DNA of 64,000 bases from contig NZ_SMAH01000011.1 of the NCBI RefSeq assembly GCF_004342625.1, positions 45,917 through 109,916 on the forward strand, in the 5' to 3' direction. Below the pieces are notes generated by a model. The model did not search any database. It was not told the origin of the DNA and saw only the letters and a list, made by a program, of their open reading frames with translations. Shown here piece by piece: positions 18,302-28,910 of the stretch (position 1 is the stretch's first letter; each line of letters begins with the position of its first letter). This DNA is from Tepidimonas ignava (GTDB lineage: Bacteria > Pseudomonadota > Gammaproteobacteria > Burkholderiales > Burkholderiaceae_C). The position numbers were made by a program, and so were the translations under genes.

Positions 18302-18931
18302 TCAGCGCCCCAGTGGGGCGACGCCGAACAACACCGCGTGCAGCCAGAAGGCGAACACCACCCACAGCGCCACCCCGACGACCACGGTGGCCACGGTGGC
18401 TGTGCCCGACACGGGGTGACGCGGGTCAGGTTCGGCCAAGGCCGCGTCGCTGTCGTCATCATCGTCTGCGCTGGCCTGCTGGGCGGCGTCGCGTCGCCGG
18501 GCGGCGCGGTAGTTGAACACCGCCCACACCAAAAAGCCGCCAAACAGCAGCACATCGGCCAGGTTGCCGTTGGCCAGCAGGTGCGCCGTGGCCCACAGCT
18601 TGACGCTCAGCACCAACGGGTGGCCCAAGCGCACTTTGAGGGCGTTGCCCGGCACGTAAGCGGCCACGGCCAGCACGAACGCCGGCAGCGTCAACAACGC
18701 CGCGGCGTGGCGCATCGCCAGCGGCGGTGTCCACAGCACCGCCGGCTCCAGCCGCGCCTGGGCGTAACCCCACACCACCAACACCAGGCCCACCAGCGCC
18801 AGCAGACCGTAGCCCGCCTTCCACGCCAGTGGCCCCACGCGCTCGATGACCTGCGTGCGCCAGTCGTCGGCCACGATGCGTACCGAGTGCACGCCCAACA
18901 AGACGATCAACCCCAGCACCAGCCATTGCAT
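18302..18931 (-). CDS. NnrU family membrane protein
   Basis: A 209-residue protein with about six membrane segments. The NnrU domain is visible in LIVLLGVHSVRIVADDWR near the N-terminus and in RLGHPLVLSVKLWATAHLLANGNLADVLLFGGFLVWAVFNYRAARRRD, which is the strongly conserved core. NnrU was named from denitrifier gene clusters; a related protein (isoprenoid biosynthesis Z-ISO) carries haem, so a haem-binding redox role is possible but unproven. A long acidic loop (DDDDDS) precedes the last helix. A GGAGG ribosome site sits nine bases before the ATG. Confidence 0.88.
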   Translation of the reverse strand: MQWLVLGLIVLLGVHSVRIVADDWRTQVIERVGPLAWKAGYGLLALVGLVLVVWGYAQARLEPAVLWTPPLAMRHAAALLTLPAFVLAVAAYVPGNALKVRLGHPLVLSVKLWATAHLLANGNLADVLLFGGFLVWAVFNYRAARRRDAAQQASADDDDDSDAALAEPDPRHPVSGTATVATVVVGVALWVVFAFWLHAVLFGVAPLGR

Positions 18932-19039
18932 GGTCACACCTCCGGCGGCGCAGCGTGCGCCGATGCTCGCCATGATAGCGGCCCGGGCGTGCCCTTGGCG
19001 GGGTAGGGCGGCGCGGCCGGCTATCGGCAGCATCAATAA

Positions 19040-21331
<2,292 letters not shown>

Positions 21332-21370
21332 CGCCCCGCGTGGGCCAAGCGCCGGTGTAGCATCGGCGCC

Positions 21371-22342
21371 ATGACCACCCCGGCGCGTTGGCCCGACCTG
21401 CGCTCCCCCGCCGTGCTGCTGCGCGCGGCGGGGGTGGTGGCCGGTGTGGCCCTCGCGCTGGCCTGGTGGGCGGGGCAGGGGGTGGTCGATGCCACCCTCT
21501 GGGCGGTGCCGGCGTGGGCCACGCTGGCGTTGGCCATGCCGTTGACCCCCTGGCTGCAACGGCGTCCGTACCACCTGGTGCTGGTGTTGCTGGCGTTGAC
21601 CGGCGCGCTGCTGGCGTTGGCCTGGGCTTTGCTGGTGGTGCGGGCCGGCTGGGTTGCGTTGGCGCATCCGTGGCGGCACGTCGTGGCGGCGTGGGTGGCG
21701 TTGGGCGCGGCGCTGGGGTACCTCGATTGGCGTCACCACCGGCTGGCCGCCGCGCCGGTGGAAGCGCGGTTGCAGGCGTTGCAGGCGCGCATGCGTCCGC
21801 ATTTTTTGTTCAACAGCCTCAACAGCGTGCTGGCGCTGCTGCGGCGCGAACCCGCGCGCGCCGAGGCGCTGCTGGAGGACCTGGCCGAGCTGTACCGCGC
21901 GCTGCTGGCCGAGCCGCGTGCCCTGGTGCCGCTGCGCGACGAGGTGGCGCTGGCGCGCACCTATTTGGCGGTGGAGCAGGTGCGCCTGGGCGCGCGGCTG
22001 CGCCAAGCCTGGCACGTGGACACCGCCCCGCTGGACGCGTTGGTGCCTGCGTTGACCCTGCAGCCTTTGGTGGAAAACGCCATCCGTCACGGTGTGGAGC
22101 CGCGGCCCGAGGGGGCCTGTGTCACGGTGGAAGCGTTCCGCGACGACGACCACTTGGTGCTGTTCGTGCGCAACCCCACGCCGCCGCCGCAGGCCACCAC
22201 GCGCGGCCACGGCTTGGCGCTGGCCAACCTGCGCGAGCGGCTGGCGCTGCTGTACCAAGGGCGCGCCAGGCTGCGCACCTACGCGTCCGAGGGCGAATTC
22301 GTGGCCCAGGTGCGCCTGCCCCTCAAGCCTGCGCCGCCTTAG
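21371..22342 (+). CDS. LytS/AlgZ-type sensor histidine kinase
   Basis: A 323-residue membrane kinase. The N-terminal 120 residues hold about four hydrophobic segments. The His_kinase (PF06580) region has [21 protein letters not shown] with the phospho-accepting His144, and the ATPase domain shows [16 protein letters not shown] (N box) and [16 protein letters not shown] (G box). This matches AlgZ/FimS and YehU-like kinases, normally encoded directly before a LytTR response regulator. No such regulator follows: the convergent nrdR gene overlaps its last four bases. The partner must be encoded elsewhere or upstream regulation is different. Confidence 0.88.
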   Translation: MTTPARWPDLRSPAVLLRAAGVVAGVALALAWWAGQGVVDATLWAVPAWATLALAMPLTPWLQRRPYHLVLVLLALTGALLALAWALLVVRAGWVALAHPWRHVVAAWVALGAALGYLDWRHHRLAAAPVEARLQALQARMRPHFLFNSLNSVLALLRREPARAEALLEDLAELYRALLAEPRALVPLRDEVALARTYLAVEQVRLGARLRQAWHVDTAPLDALVPALTLQPLVENAIRHGVEPRPEGACVTVEAFRDDDHLVLFVRNPTPPPQATTRGHGLALANLRERLALLYQGRARLRTYASEGEFVAQVRLPLKPAPP

Positions 22343-22788
22343 CCCCGCACCTCGTCGATCAGCGTCCTGAACGCGTCCACGTCTTCGAAGCTGCGGTACA
22401 CGCTGGCAAAGCGCACGTAGGCCACCTGGTCCAGCTCGCGCAGGGCCTGCATGACCCACTCACCCAACTGCTGCGACGGCACCTCGCGCGCCCCGTCGGC
22501 CAGCAGCTTTTCTTCGATGCGGGCGATCGCGGCGTCGATGCGCTCGGTGCTCACCGGGCGCTTGCGCAGCGCCAGCGCGATGCTGGCGCGCAGCTTGGCG
22601 CTGTCGTAGTCGACGCGCCGTCCATCTTTCTTGACCACCTGCGGAAACGTCACCTCGGCGCGCTCGTAGGTGGTGAAGCGCCGCTCGCAGCCGGTGCAAC
22701 GGCGGCGGCGGCGCACAAACACCCCATCGTCGGACTCGCGGGTCTCCACCACCTGGGTGTCGGCGTGTCCGCACAAGGGGCACTTCAT
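22339..22788 (-). CDS. nrdR: Transcriptional repressor NrdR
   Basis: A 149-residue NrdR. The zinc ribbon has Cys3, Cys6, Cys31 and Cys34 (MKCPLCGH and RRRRRCTGC), followed by the ATP-cone domain (about 46-136, beginning [16 protein letters not shown]). NrdR senses dATP/ATP and represses ribonucleotide reductase genes by binding NrdR boxes. It starts four bases after glyA ends and so is part of the glyA operon, an arrangement common in betaproteobacteria. It overlaps the kinase gene on the other strand by four bases. Confidence 0.96.
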   Translation of the reverse strand: MKCPLCGHADTQVVETRESDDGVFVRRRRRCTGCERRFTTYERAEVTFPQVVKKDGRRVDYDSAKLRASIALALRKRPVSTERIDAAIARIEEKLLADGAREVPSQQLGEWVMQALRELDQVAYVRFASVYRSFEDVDAFRTLIDEVRG

Positions 22789-22792
22789 GGCA

Positions 22793-24037
22793 TCACCCGT
22801 ACACGGGGAAGCGCCGCGTCAGCTCCGCCACCTGCGCCCTGACCCGCTCGATCGTGGCCGGGTTGCGCGGATCATCCAGCACGTCGGCGATCAGGTGCGC
22901 GGTCTGGCGCGCCTCGGCCTCGCCAAAGCCGCGCGTGGTCATGGCCGGCGTGCCCAGGCGGATGCCGCTGGTGACCATCGGCTTTTCGGGGTCGTTGGGG
23001 ATGGCGTTTTTGTTGACCGTGATGTGCGCCTGCCCCAGCACCGCCTCGGCTTCCTTGCCGGTGATGCCCTTGGCGCGCAGGTCCACCAGCATCACGTGGC
23101 TTTCGGTGCGGCCGCTGACGATGCGCAGCCCGCGCTGCTGCAGCGTTTCGGCCATCGCCTGGGCGTTGCGCACCACCTGCTGCTGGTAGGTCTTGAATGC
23201 GGGGCTGAGCGCCTCTTTGAACGCCACTGCCTTGGCCGCGATCACGTGCATCAACGGGCCGCCCTGCAGGCCGGGAAACACGGCGCTGTTGATGGCCTTT
23301 TCGTGCTCGGCCTTCATCAGGATGATGCCGCCGCGCGGGCCGCGCAGGCTTTTGTGCGTGGTGGAGGTGACCACGTCGGCGTGCGGCACTGGGTTGGGGT
23401 ACACGCCCGCGGCGATCAGGCCCGCGTAGTGCGCCATGTCGACCATGAAGATGGCGCCGATCTCCTTGGCCACGCGCGCAAAGCGCTCGAAGTCGATACG
23501 CAGGCTGTAGGCGCTGGCGCCGGCGATGATGAGCCGGGGCCGGTGCTGGCGCGCCTTGGCTTCCATCGCGTCGTAGTCGATCTCCTCGCGCTCGTTGAGG
23601 CCGTAGGAGATGACGTTGAACCACTTGCCCGACATGTTCAGCGCCATGCCGTGCGTCAGGTGGCCGCCTTCGGCCAGGCTCATGCCCATGATGGTGTCGC
23701 CGGGCTTGAGGAAGGCCAGAAACACCGCCTCGTTGGCGCTGGCGCCGCAGTGCGGCTGCACGTTGGCCGCCTCGGCCCCGAAGAGCTGTTTGACGCGGTC
23801 GATGGCCAGTTGCTCGGCCACGTCCACGTGCTCGCAGCCGCCGTAGTAGCGCCGGCCGGGGTAGCCCTCGGCGTATTTGTTGGTGAGCTGCGTGCCCTGC
23901 GCCGCCATCACCGCGGGCGAGGCGTAGTTTTCGCTGGCGATCAGCTCGATGTGTTGCTCTTGGCGCTGGTTTTCGGCCTGGATGGCCGCCCACAGCTCGG
24001 GGTCGGTGTGTTCGATGAGGATGTTGCGGTTGAACAT
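22793..24037 (-). CDS. glyA: Serine hydroxymethyltransferase
   Basis: A 414-residue PLP enzyme converting serine and tetrahydrofolate into glycine and methylene-THF, the one-carbon source for purine and thymidylate synthesis. The PLP lysine is Lys229 in [14 protein letters not shown]. Also typical are [36 protein letters not shown] and [15 protein letters not shown]. The ATG giving [15 protein letters not shown] has a CAGGA ribosome site. The leader of roughly 190 bases contains a ZTP riboswitch, which links expression to purine/folate status. nrdR follows on the same transcript. Confidence 0.97.
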   Translation of the reverse strand: MFNRNILIEHTDPELWAAIQAENQRQEQHIELIASENYASPAVMAAQGTQLTNKYAEGYPGRRYYGGCEHVDVAEQLAIDRVKQLFGAEAANVQPHCGASANEAVFLAFLKPGDTIMGMSLAEGGHLTHGMALNMSGKWFNVISYGLNEREEIDYDAMEAKARQHRPRLIIAGASAYSLRIDFERFARVAKEIGAIFMVDMAHYAGLIAAGVYPNPVPHADVVTSTTHKSLRGPRGGIILMKAEHEKAINSAVFPGLQGGPLMHVIAAKAVAFKEALSPAFKTYQQQVVRNAQAMAETLQQRGLRIVSGRTESHVMLVDLRAKGITGKEAEAVLGQAHITVNKNAIPNDPEKPMVTSGIRLGTPAMTTRGFGEAEARQTAHLIADVLDDPRNPATIERVRAQVAELTRRFPVYG

Positions 24038-24061
24038 GCGAAGTCCTGGCGAGGTCGATGG

Positions 24062-24084
24062 GCCCGTGGTGCAGGTCCACGGGC
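24062..24084 (-). promoter_or_regulatory. Hairpin between the ZTP riboswitch and glyA
   Basis: A perfect 8-base stem (GCCCGTGG/CCACGGGC) with a 7-base loop starts directly after the riboswitch 3' half and ends 24 bases before the glyA start codon. There is no T tract, so it is not an intrinsic terminator. Its placement suggests it is part of the expression platform, possibly acting on ribosome access. Confidence 0.5.
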
Positions 24085-24085
24085 T

Positions 24086-24230
24086 GCCCAGGCGAACGGC
24101 ATCGGGCCCGGCGCGGCGCTGTGGCACGAGGTCGCGCTGGGCTGCGCGCTCCCCCGTGGTGGTCCACGTCGGCCCTGCCGTGCGGGCTGCGGCCCCAAGC
24201 CGCCCGCGGCCTATCGCCAGTCGCGCGCGG
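24086..24230 (-). ncRNA. ZTP (pfl) riboswitch in the glyA leader
   Basis: Read on the minus strand, the leader contains the hallmarks of the ZTP/pfl aptamer in order: GACTGGCGA near the 5' end (24222-24214), GTGGACCACC...GGGGGAGCGC in the middle (24167-24146), and GCCGTTCGCCTGGGC at the 3' end (24100-24086). ZTP riboswitches bind the purine intermediate ZMP/ZTP, which accumulates when 10-formyl-THF is short, and turn on genes of folate one-carbon metabolism; glyA is a classic target. The variable linker between the two halves is GC rich. A secondary-structure model search (Rfam pfl) was not run. Confidence 0.82.
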
Positions 24231-24235
24231 GTGCG

Positions 24236-24241
24236 ATTGTA
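24236..24241 (-). promoter_or_regulatory. Putative -10 element of the glyA promoter
   Basis: TACAAT on the minus strand stands just upstream of the ZTP aptamer, so transcription would begin about at the aptamer's first base. This agrees with the riboswitch lying at the extreme 5' end of the transcript. No strong -35 is seen because the hexamer would fall inside the neighbouring lytic transglycosylase gene. Confidence 0.5.
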
Positions 24242-24243
24242 GC

Positions 24244-25071
24244 TCAGGAGGGGCGCTGGCCGACGCCGTCCGTGGCCAGGGCTTCCAGCGGAGGCGGGGG
24301 CGGCAAGTCGGCCAGCGGGGGCAGCGCCACGGGGGCGTTGAAGGGGACGCGCTGGCCGGCTGCCACACGCCGCAGTCGTTCTTGCTCAGCCAGCACACGC
24401 GTCACGTAGTCGCTCGCGTCAACGGTGATGGCCCCCACGTACAGGCGCAACCCGCCGGCCACGCTGCCGGCCTTGCGCACCGCGTCGTGCAGGATTTGCG
24501 CGCCCACCCGAAGGTTGCTGATCGGGTCAAAGGCGGCCTGGGGGCCGCCGTGCGGCTCGAATTTGTCGATGTGGGCCCGGGTGAGCACTTGCATCAAGCC
24601 ATGCGCACCCCAGGGGCTGGCGGCCAGCGGGTTGAAGCGCGACTCGTTGGCCATCACGGCCAGCAACAGCGCCGGGTCCAGCCCAAACTGCTTGCCCACG
24701 CTGTGCGCTTCGGCCACCAGGGCAGCCAGCGGCTCGGCGGCCACACGGTACTTGCGCGCCAACCAATCGGCCATCCGCGCTTGCGCCGCGGGCAGGGCGG
24801 CCACGGGCGTGGTCGCCTCGGCGCCGGTGATGTCGGCTTCGTTGTCCGTCAGTCCTTCCAGACCCTGGCGCACCAGCAGCCATTGGGTCACGTTCTGTTC
24901 CATTTCGGCGCGCAGCTGCGGTTGGCTGGCCAGCAGCAGCGCCAGCCCCACCGTGGCCAAGCCCACCAGCGACATGCCGTGGTGCAGCGCACGCCACACG
25001 CGGCGTGCTGCCGTGATCCACGGCTGGGTGGGGGCGGCCGGCGCGCCGATCATCTCGGTGCATGCATCCAT
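24244..25071 (-). CDS. Lytic transglycosylase domain protein
   Basis: A 275-residue protein with one N-terminal membrane segment (about residues 33-50) and an SLT-type transglycosylase domain (about 115-235). The catalytic glutamate is Glu143 in [26 protein letters not shown], followed by [14 protein letters not shown] and [10 protein letters not shown]. Such enzymes cleave peptidoglycan to 1,6-anhydromuropeptides at the inner-membrane face of the periplasm. The C-terminus is proline rich ([10 protein letters not shown]). An AAGGAG ribosome site precedes the ATG; a longer in-frame form has no support. Its stop adjoins the glyA promoter. Confidence 0.9.
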   Translation of the reverse strand: MDACTEMIGAPAAPTQPWITAARRVWRALHHGMSLVGLATVGLALLLASQPQLRAEMEQNVTQWLLVRQGLEGLTDNEADITGAEATTPVAALPAAQARMADWLARKYRVAAEPLAALVAEAHSVGKQFGLDPALLLAVMANESRFNPLAASPWGAHGLMQVLTRAHIDKFEPHGGPQAAFDPISNLRVGAQILHDAVRKAGSVAGGLRLYVGAITVDASDYVTRVLAEQERLRRVAAGQRVPFNAPVALPPLADLPPPPPLEALATDGVGQRPS

Positions 25072-25380
25072 GCCGTCGCTCCTTTCCTTGAGGTCGAGGT
25101 GTCTCCGGGGCGCGGCGATGTATCCGGGTTTGACCCTATTGCGCGCCGCCGGGGACGGTTTTGTGATGCAACGGGGCGCGATGGTAGGGGTCTCAACATA
25201 CGAAGTCAAGACTTACAACATCACTTTTTATTCTTTTGGATTATGAAAGGATGGACCAGGCGACCAGCGGCGAAGCGCGCCGGCGCGGTCCAGCCACGTG
25301 GGCATACGGGCCGCGGGCAATCGGCGCTGGGCCGGCCATCAAAAAATTCCAGCATCTAGGGGGCCGGATGGCGCTACACT
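25072..25380. other. Gene-free stretch upstream of the transglycosylase gene
   Basis: No reading frame here looks coding. It contains the only clearly AT-rich patch of the region (about 25190-25250), likely the promoter area for the minus-strand transglycosylase gene, and near its right end TACACT at 25375-25380, a plausible -10 for the structured RNA that follows. Confidence 0.4.
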
Positions 25381-25386
25381 GAAACC

Positions 25387-25591
25387 GCCGTTGGTTGGCT
25401 CATGGGCCGGTTGTCCCGCCGCCAACGGCAGGCCCGCACCGGTGGGTGACCTCGGTGCCTGGCCATCCAGCTTGGGGGCCATCCCTGGCCTCCGGCGGCG
25501 TGTGACGATGTCCCTCCGCGCCGCCCACGACGGGCACGACCTGGCTGGCGTGCCAAGGCCCCGCGGGGTTCAGCCCGGCGGGGCCTTTTTC
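25387..25591 (+). ncRNA. Candidate structured small RNA of unknown identity
   Basis: About 205 bases bounded by a -10-like TACACT (25375-25380) and a strong intrinsic terminator. The interior is very rich in pairing: GCCGTTGG (25387-25394) pairs perfectly with CCAACGGC (25422-25429), or alternatively with CCAAGGC near the 3' end; GCACCG/CGGTGC form another hairpin, and GCCGGU/GCUGGC and CCCGCCG/CGACGGG can pair the 5' and 3' thirds into a long rod. A rod closed by end-to-end pairing recalls 6S RNA, but no 6S sequence signature was recognised. No ORF with a ribosome site is present. Identity and even expression need an RNA-family search or RNA-seq. Confidence 0.45.
25555..25590 (+). terminator. 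Intrinsic terminator of the candidate small RNA
   Basis: AAGGCCCCGC and GCGGGGCCTT form a perfect 10-base stem around a 13-base loop, followed by TTTTT. On the plus strand this is a textbook Rho-independent terminator. No plus-strand protein gene lies upstream within 2 kb, which is the main argument that a non-coding transcript ends here. It may also serve the minus-strand DUF1841 gene, although no T tract follows in that direction. Confidence 0.8.
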
Positions 25592-25615
25592 GTGAACGGG
25601 CTGCAAGGCAAGCGG

Positions 25616-26056
25616 CTAGGGCCCATCCGCTGTGGCGCGCCGCTGCACCTCGGCCAGGTAAGCCGCCCCGTCTGGCGGGCGGCCGTGCGTCTGGCTCTCC
25701 CACAGCATGCGCCCCAGGCACTCCATCACTTCGTGGTGCGCCGCGTGCAGCGAGCCGCGGCGCGCCGCCAGCAGTTCCACCGCCTGGCGGATGCCGGGCG
25801 GTTGGTCGATCGAGCACTGCTCGCTGATGCTCAGGTGCATCGACAGGTGCAAAAACGGGTTGTCGCGCGCCTCGTGCACCACGTGCATCGAGGCCAGCGC
25901 GGCCTCGAGGTCGGCCAGCTCGGTGTGGTACTCGGGGTGGCGCTCGATCCACTGCCACGCCAGCAGCTCCAGCGGTTCCATGGGCAGGCCTTGGCGGCCC
26001 TTGGCGTACGCGCCGCAAAAAAAGCGGCGCACATCGGCTTGGCTTGGGGTGAACAT
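25616..26056 (-). CDS. DUF1841 family protein
   Basis: A 146-residue soluble protein of the DUF1841 family, found mainly in beta- and gammaproteobacteria and of unknown function. Typical segments are MFTPSQADVRRFFCGAY at the N-terminus, WIERHPEYHTEL in the middle and NPFLHLSMHLSISEQ, followed by HHEVMECLGRMLWESQ. The several conserved histidines (HPEYH, HLSMH, HHEVME) would suit metal binding, though this is not shown. Divergent from the MaoC gene. Confidence 0.85.
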   Translation of the reverse strand: MFTPSQADVRRFFCGAYAKGRQGLPMEPLELLAWQWIERHPEYHTELADLEAALASMHVVHEARDNPFLHLSMHLSISEQCSIDQPPGIRQAVELLAARRGSLHAAHHEVMECLGRMLWESQTHGRPPDGAAYLAEVQRRATADGP

Positions 26057-26143
26057 GGTTGCGATTGTCGCCTGGGCGGCGACGCGCTGGCACTGTCATC
26101 GGCCGGACAGGGGCGCGCGGCGCGCGTCCGCTACAGTGCGGGC

Positions 26144-26599
26144 ATGCCCACGTTCGACACCTTCCAAGCCATGCAGGCCGCCGTCGGCACCGAGGTGGCC
26201 GTGACCGACTGGCTCGACATCACCCAGGCGCGCATCGACCGCTTTGCGGACGCGACCGACGACCACCAGTGGATCCACGTGGACGCGGCGCGCGCGGCGC
26301 AGGGGCCGTTTGGGTGCACGATCGCGCACGGTTTTTTGACCTTGTCGCTGCTGTCGCGCTGGATGGCCGAAGCGGTGCACGTGCCCGCGGCACGCATGAC
26401 CATCAACTACGGCGTCAACCGCGTGCGCTTTCCGGCGCCGGTGCCGGTGGGTAGCCGGCTGCGGGCGCGGCTGGTGCTGCATGCGCTCGACCCCGTGGCG
26501 CCGGGCCAGTGGCAGGCCACTTGGCAGGTCACGGTCGAGCGCCAGGGCAGCGAAAAGCCCGCCTGCGTGGCCGAGATGCTGGTGCGCCACTACGCCTGA
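26144..26599 (+). CDS. MaoC-like (R)-specific enoyl-CoA hydratase
   Basis: A 151-residue hot-dog-fold protein. The hydratase-2 motif is clear: [19 protein letters not shown] provides the catalytic Asp and His, followed by [13 protein letters not shown] and later [23 protein letters not shown]. Such enzymes hydrate trans-2-enoyl-CoA to (R)-3-hydroxyacyl-CoA, linking beta-oxidation with polyhydroxyalkanoate synthesis, or dehydrate related thioesters. The ATG at [10 protein letters not shown] follows a TACAGT that may be the -10, leaving a very short leader. Its end overlaps the convergent trmL by ten bases. Confidence 0.9.
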   Translation: MPTFDTFQAMQAAVGTEVAVTDWLDITQARIDRFADATDDHQWIHVDAARAAQGPFGCTIAHGFLTLSLLSRWMAEAVHVPAARMTINYGVNRVRFPAPVPVGSRLRARLVLHALDPVAPGQWQATWQVTVERQGSEKPACVAEMLVRHYA

Positions 26600-27078
26600 G
26601 TGGGCAGCGGGGCGGCCCCGACGAAGCCGAGCTGACGCCACGCCTCGTACACCGTCACCGCCACGGCGTTGGACAGGTTGAGGCTGCGCTGCTGCGGCCG
26701 CATCGGCAGGCGCAGCCGCTGCGCCGGCGGCAGCGTGTCCAGCACGGCCGCGGGCAGGCCGCAAGACTCGGCGCCGAACACCAGCACGTCGCCGGCGGCG
26801 AAGCTGGCCTCGTGCACGTGGCGAGTGCCGCGCGTGGTGAGCGCAAACCAGCGCTCGGCCGGCACGGGCAGCGCCGCGCGCAACGCCGCCCAGTCGACGT
26901 GACGGCGCACGTCGGCGTACTCGTGGTAATCCAAACCTGCGCGGCGCAGCAGTTTGTCGTCCATCGAAAAGCCCAGCGGCTCGACCAGGTGCAGCGTGCA
27001 GCCGGTGTTGGCGCACAGGCGGATCACGTTGCCCGTGTTGGGCGGGATTTCGGGGTGGACCAGCACGACGTGAAACAT
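26590..27078 (-). CDS. trmL: tRNA (cytidine/uridine-34-2'-O)-methyltransferase
   Basis: A 162-residue single-domain SPOUT methyltransferase. It starts [23 protein letters not shown] (motif 1 of TrmL), and the knot region that binds AdoMet is [12 protein letters not shown] followed by [27 protein letters not shown]. TrmL methylates the wobble ribose of tRNA-Leu isoacceptors CAA and UAA; notably a tRNA-Leu(CAA) gene is in this window at 42.1 kb. Ten bases separate it from comF upstream on the same strand, so the two probably form an operon. Confidence 0.94.
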   Translation of the reverse strand: MFHVVLVHPEIPPNTGNVIRLCANTGCTLHLVEPLGFSMDDKLLRRAGLDYHEYADVRRHVDWAALRAALPVPAERWFALTTRGTRHVHEASFAAGDVLVFGAESCGLPAAVLDTLPPAQRLRLPMRPQQRSLNLSNAVAVTVYEAWRQLGFVGAAPLPTQA

Positions 27079-27088
27079 GGGGGGCGCA

Positions 27089-27838
27089 TTATGCGGCGGC
27101 CCCGGCGTCGTCCGGCGCTGGGGTGCGGGCCAGCACCAACGCGCTCACCGCCGCCGCCCCAGCGTCGAGCAACGCGCGCGTGGCGGCGGTGAGCGTGGCG
27201 CCCGTGGTCATCACGTCGTCCACCACCAGCACGTGGCGGCCCTGCACCGCGTGGCGCTGCGCCGGCGGCACGTGCATCAGGTGGTCGGTGGCGGCCAGGC
27301 GCTGCGCACGCCCGAGGTGGTGCAGCACAGGCGCGTCGGCGGCGCGTTGCAGCGCCTCAGGCAAGGCCGCAGGGGTGGGATGTTGGCGGGCCAGGGCTTG
27401 CATCAGCGTCCAGGCCTGGTTGTGCCCGCGTTGCGCCAGCCGTGCGGGCGACAGCGGCACCGGCAGCCATGCATCCGCGTCGGCCAGCAGCGTGGGCACC
27501 GCCGGGTCGTCCAGCCACAGCGGGGCCAGCACCTGCGCCCAGCCGCTGCCGCCTGCGCCTTTGAGGCCCAGCACCAGCGCGCGCCAGGGGTGCACGTAGT
27601 CCAAGCGCGCGTGCACGCGTCGCCACGGTGGCGGGGTGGCCTGGCAAACCGCGCACGGGCGCGTGTCCGCCGCGGGCAGCGCGCACCCGGGGCAGCGTGG
27701 CACCAGCGGCGCCAGCTCGCGCCGGCACGGCGGGCACAACGGGCCGTGCGGCCATACCCCGCACACGGCGCAGCGCGCCGGCAGGCTGGCCCGTATGGCG
27801 TTGCCGATCCGCTGTCCCCACGCGCTGCGTGCCCCCAT
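27089..27838 (-). CDS. ComF-family phosphoribosyltransferase-like protein
   Basis: A 249-residue ComF homologue. The N-terminal zinc-finger-like region has four CxxC pairs ([26 protein letters not shown]). The C-terminal type I phosphoribosyltransferase domain has [25 protein letters not shown], the PRPP-binding loop, and [21 protein letters not shown] before it. ComF is required for DNA uptake in competent bacteria; in non-transformable species its role is unclear. Divergent from the BioC-like gene, whose TATACT -10 lies between them. Confidence 0.9.
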   Translation of the reverse strand: MGARSAWGQRIGNAIRASLPARCAVCGVWPHGPLCPPCRRELAPLVPRCPGCALPAADTRPCAVCQATPPPWRRVHARLDYVHPWRALVLGLKGAGGSGWAQVLAPLWLDDPAVPTLLADADAWLPVPLSPARLAQRGHNQAWTLMQALARQHPTPAALPEALQRAADAPVLHHLGRAQRLAATDHLMHVPPAQRHAVQGRHVLVVDDVMTTGATLTAATRALLDAGAAAVSALVLARTPAPDDAGAAA

Positions 27839-27863
27839 GGCCTGCCACTATACTGCGACGCCC

Positions 27864-28799
27864 ATGGCCAGCCCACCCCCCTTGACCCCGCGCCCACCGG
27901 GTTTGGACCCGGTGGCGGCGGCACGCTGGTTGCGCCGCGTGCCCAGCACCAGCCCCTGGCTGCACGAGTGGGTGGGCGAGCGCATGGCCGAGCGGTTGGC
28001 CTGGATTCGGCGGCAGCCGCGCCACTGGGTGAGCTGGTCGCCGCTGTTGGCGGGGGAAGCCGCGCACCGGCGCGTGGCGCAGCGCTACCCACAGGCCAGC
28101 GTCTGGCTGGCGGGCGAGCTCGCGGCCGCGACCGCCGCCCGCTGGGGGGGGGGCGCCCGCCCACGGCGCCGCTGGCCGTGGCAGCGGGCGGCGGCCACGC
28201 GCGCCGAGGCCGAGCCGCCACGCGTGGCGCCCGACGGCGTGCCCCCGGACGCGGTGGACATGGTGTGGGCCAACATGCTGCTGCACGCCGCGCCCGAGCC
28301 GCGCGCATTGCTGATGCAGTGGCGCGACTGGTTGGCGGTGGATGGCTTTGTGATGTTGTCGTGCCTGGGGCCGGACACCGCACGCGAGCTGCGCGCCCTG
28401 CACGCCGCATGCGGCTGGCCGACGCCCGCGGCCGATTACGTGGACATGCACGACTGGGGCGATCTGCTGGTCGAGGTAGGGTTTGCCGAGCCGGTGATGG
28501 ACATGGAGCGCGTCACGCTCACCTACCCGGACGCCGAACGCCTGCTGGCCGACCTGCGCCAATGGGGGCGCAACTGGCACCCGGCGCGTCACCCAACGCT
28601 GCGCGGACGGGGGTGGCGTCAGCGTTGGCTGCATGCCGTGCAGCAAGGGCTGCCGCGCGACGGGCAGGGACGCCTGCTGCTGACGGTCGAGGTGATCTAC
28701 GGCCACGCCTGGCGCCCCGCCGACCGCGCCGTGGACGGCGTGGTGCGCGTGCCGTTGCAGCGCTTGCGCGACCAGCTGCCGCAGCGCCGCCCCGGCTGA
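27864..28799 (+). CDS. BioC-like methyltransferase-fold protein (degenerate SAM site)
   Basis: A 311-residue protein related to the BioC-type methyltransferases that Burkholderiales encode beside comF. The second half is recognisable: VDMVWANMLLHAAPEPRALLMQWRDWLAVDGFVMLSCLGPDTARELR matches the BioC region after the SAM site, then DMHDWGDLLVEVGFAEPVMDMERVTLTY. The glycine-rich SAM-binding motif (DxGxGxG) expected near residue 65 is absent; that part reads WVSWSPLLAGEAAHRRVAQRYPQASVW. A free-standing catalytic role as malonyl-ACP O-methyltransferase is therefore doubtful. TATACT ten bases before the ATG implies a short leader. Confidence 0.72.
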   Translation: MASPPPLTPRPPGLDPVAAARWLRRVPSTSPWLHEWVGERMAERLAWIRRQPRHWVSWSPLLAGEAAHRRVAQRYPQASVWLAGELAAATAARWGGGARPRRRWPWQRAAATRAEAEPPRVAPDGVPPDAVDMVWANMLLHAAPEPRALLMQWRDWLAVDGFVMLSCLGPDTARELRALHAACGWPTPAADYVDMHDWGDLLVEVGFAEPVMDMERVTLTYPDAERLLADLRQWGRNWHPARHPTLRGRGWRQRWLHAVQQGLPRDGQGRLLLTVEVIYGHAWRPADRAVDGVVRVPLQRLRDQLPQRRPG

Positions 28800-28840
28800 G
28801 CCTGCGGGGCCGCCAAACCCCCTGCCGTTTCCCACTACAA

Positions 28841-28854
28841 TTGATTTAGATCAA
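28841..28854. promoter_or_regulatory. FNR/Anr-type binding site
   Basis: TTGATTTAGATCAA is a perfect match to the FNR/Anr/Dnr consensus TTGAT-N4-ATCAA. It directly abuts a -10-like TACAAT (28836-28841) that would serve the DUF2244 gene and possibly the oxidase genes behind it, a position at which bound FNR would be expected to repress. Alternatively, activation from -41.5 would put a start near 28889. Confidence 0.72.
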
Positions 28855-28910
28855 AGGCGGCCGGGTGCGTGTGACGCGCCGCGGCAAGGGGACAACGGTG
28901 GGCACGGGGT

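Noticed and set aside
25387..25591. 6S RNA, 4.5S RNA, RNase P RNA or guanidine riboswitch assignment for the structured region
   Set aside because: None of the diagnostic sequence elements of those RNAs was recognised. Only the general rod-like pairing resembles 6S, which is too weak for a name.
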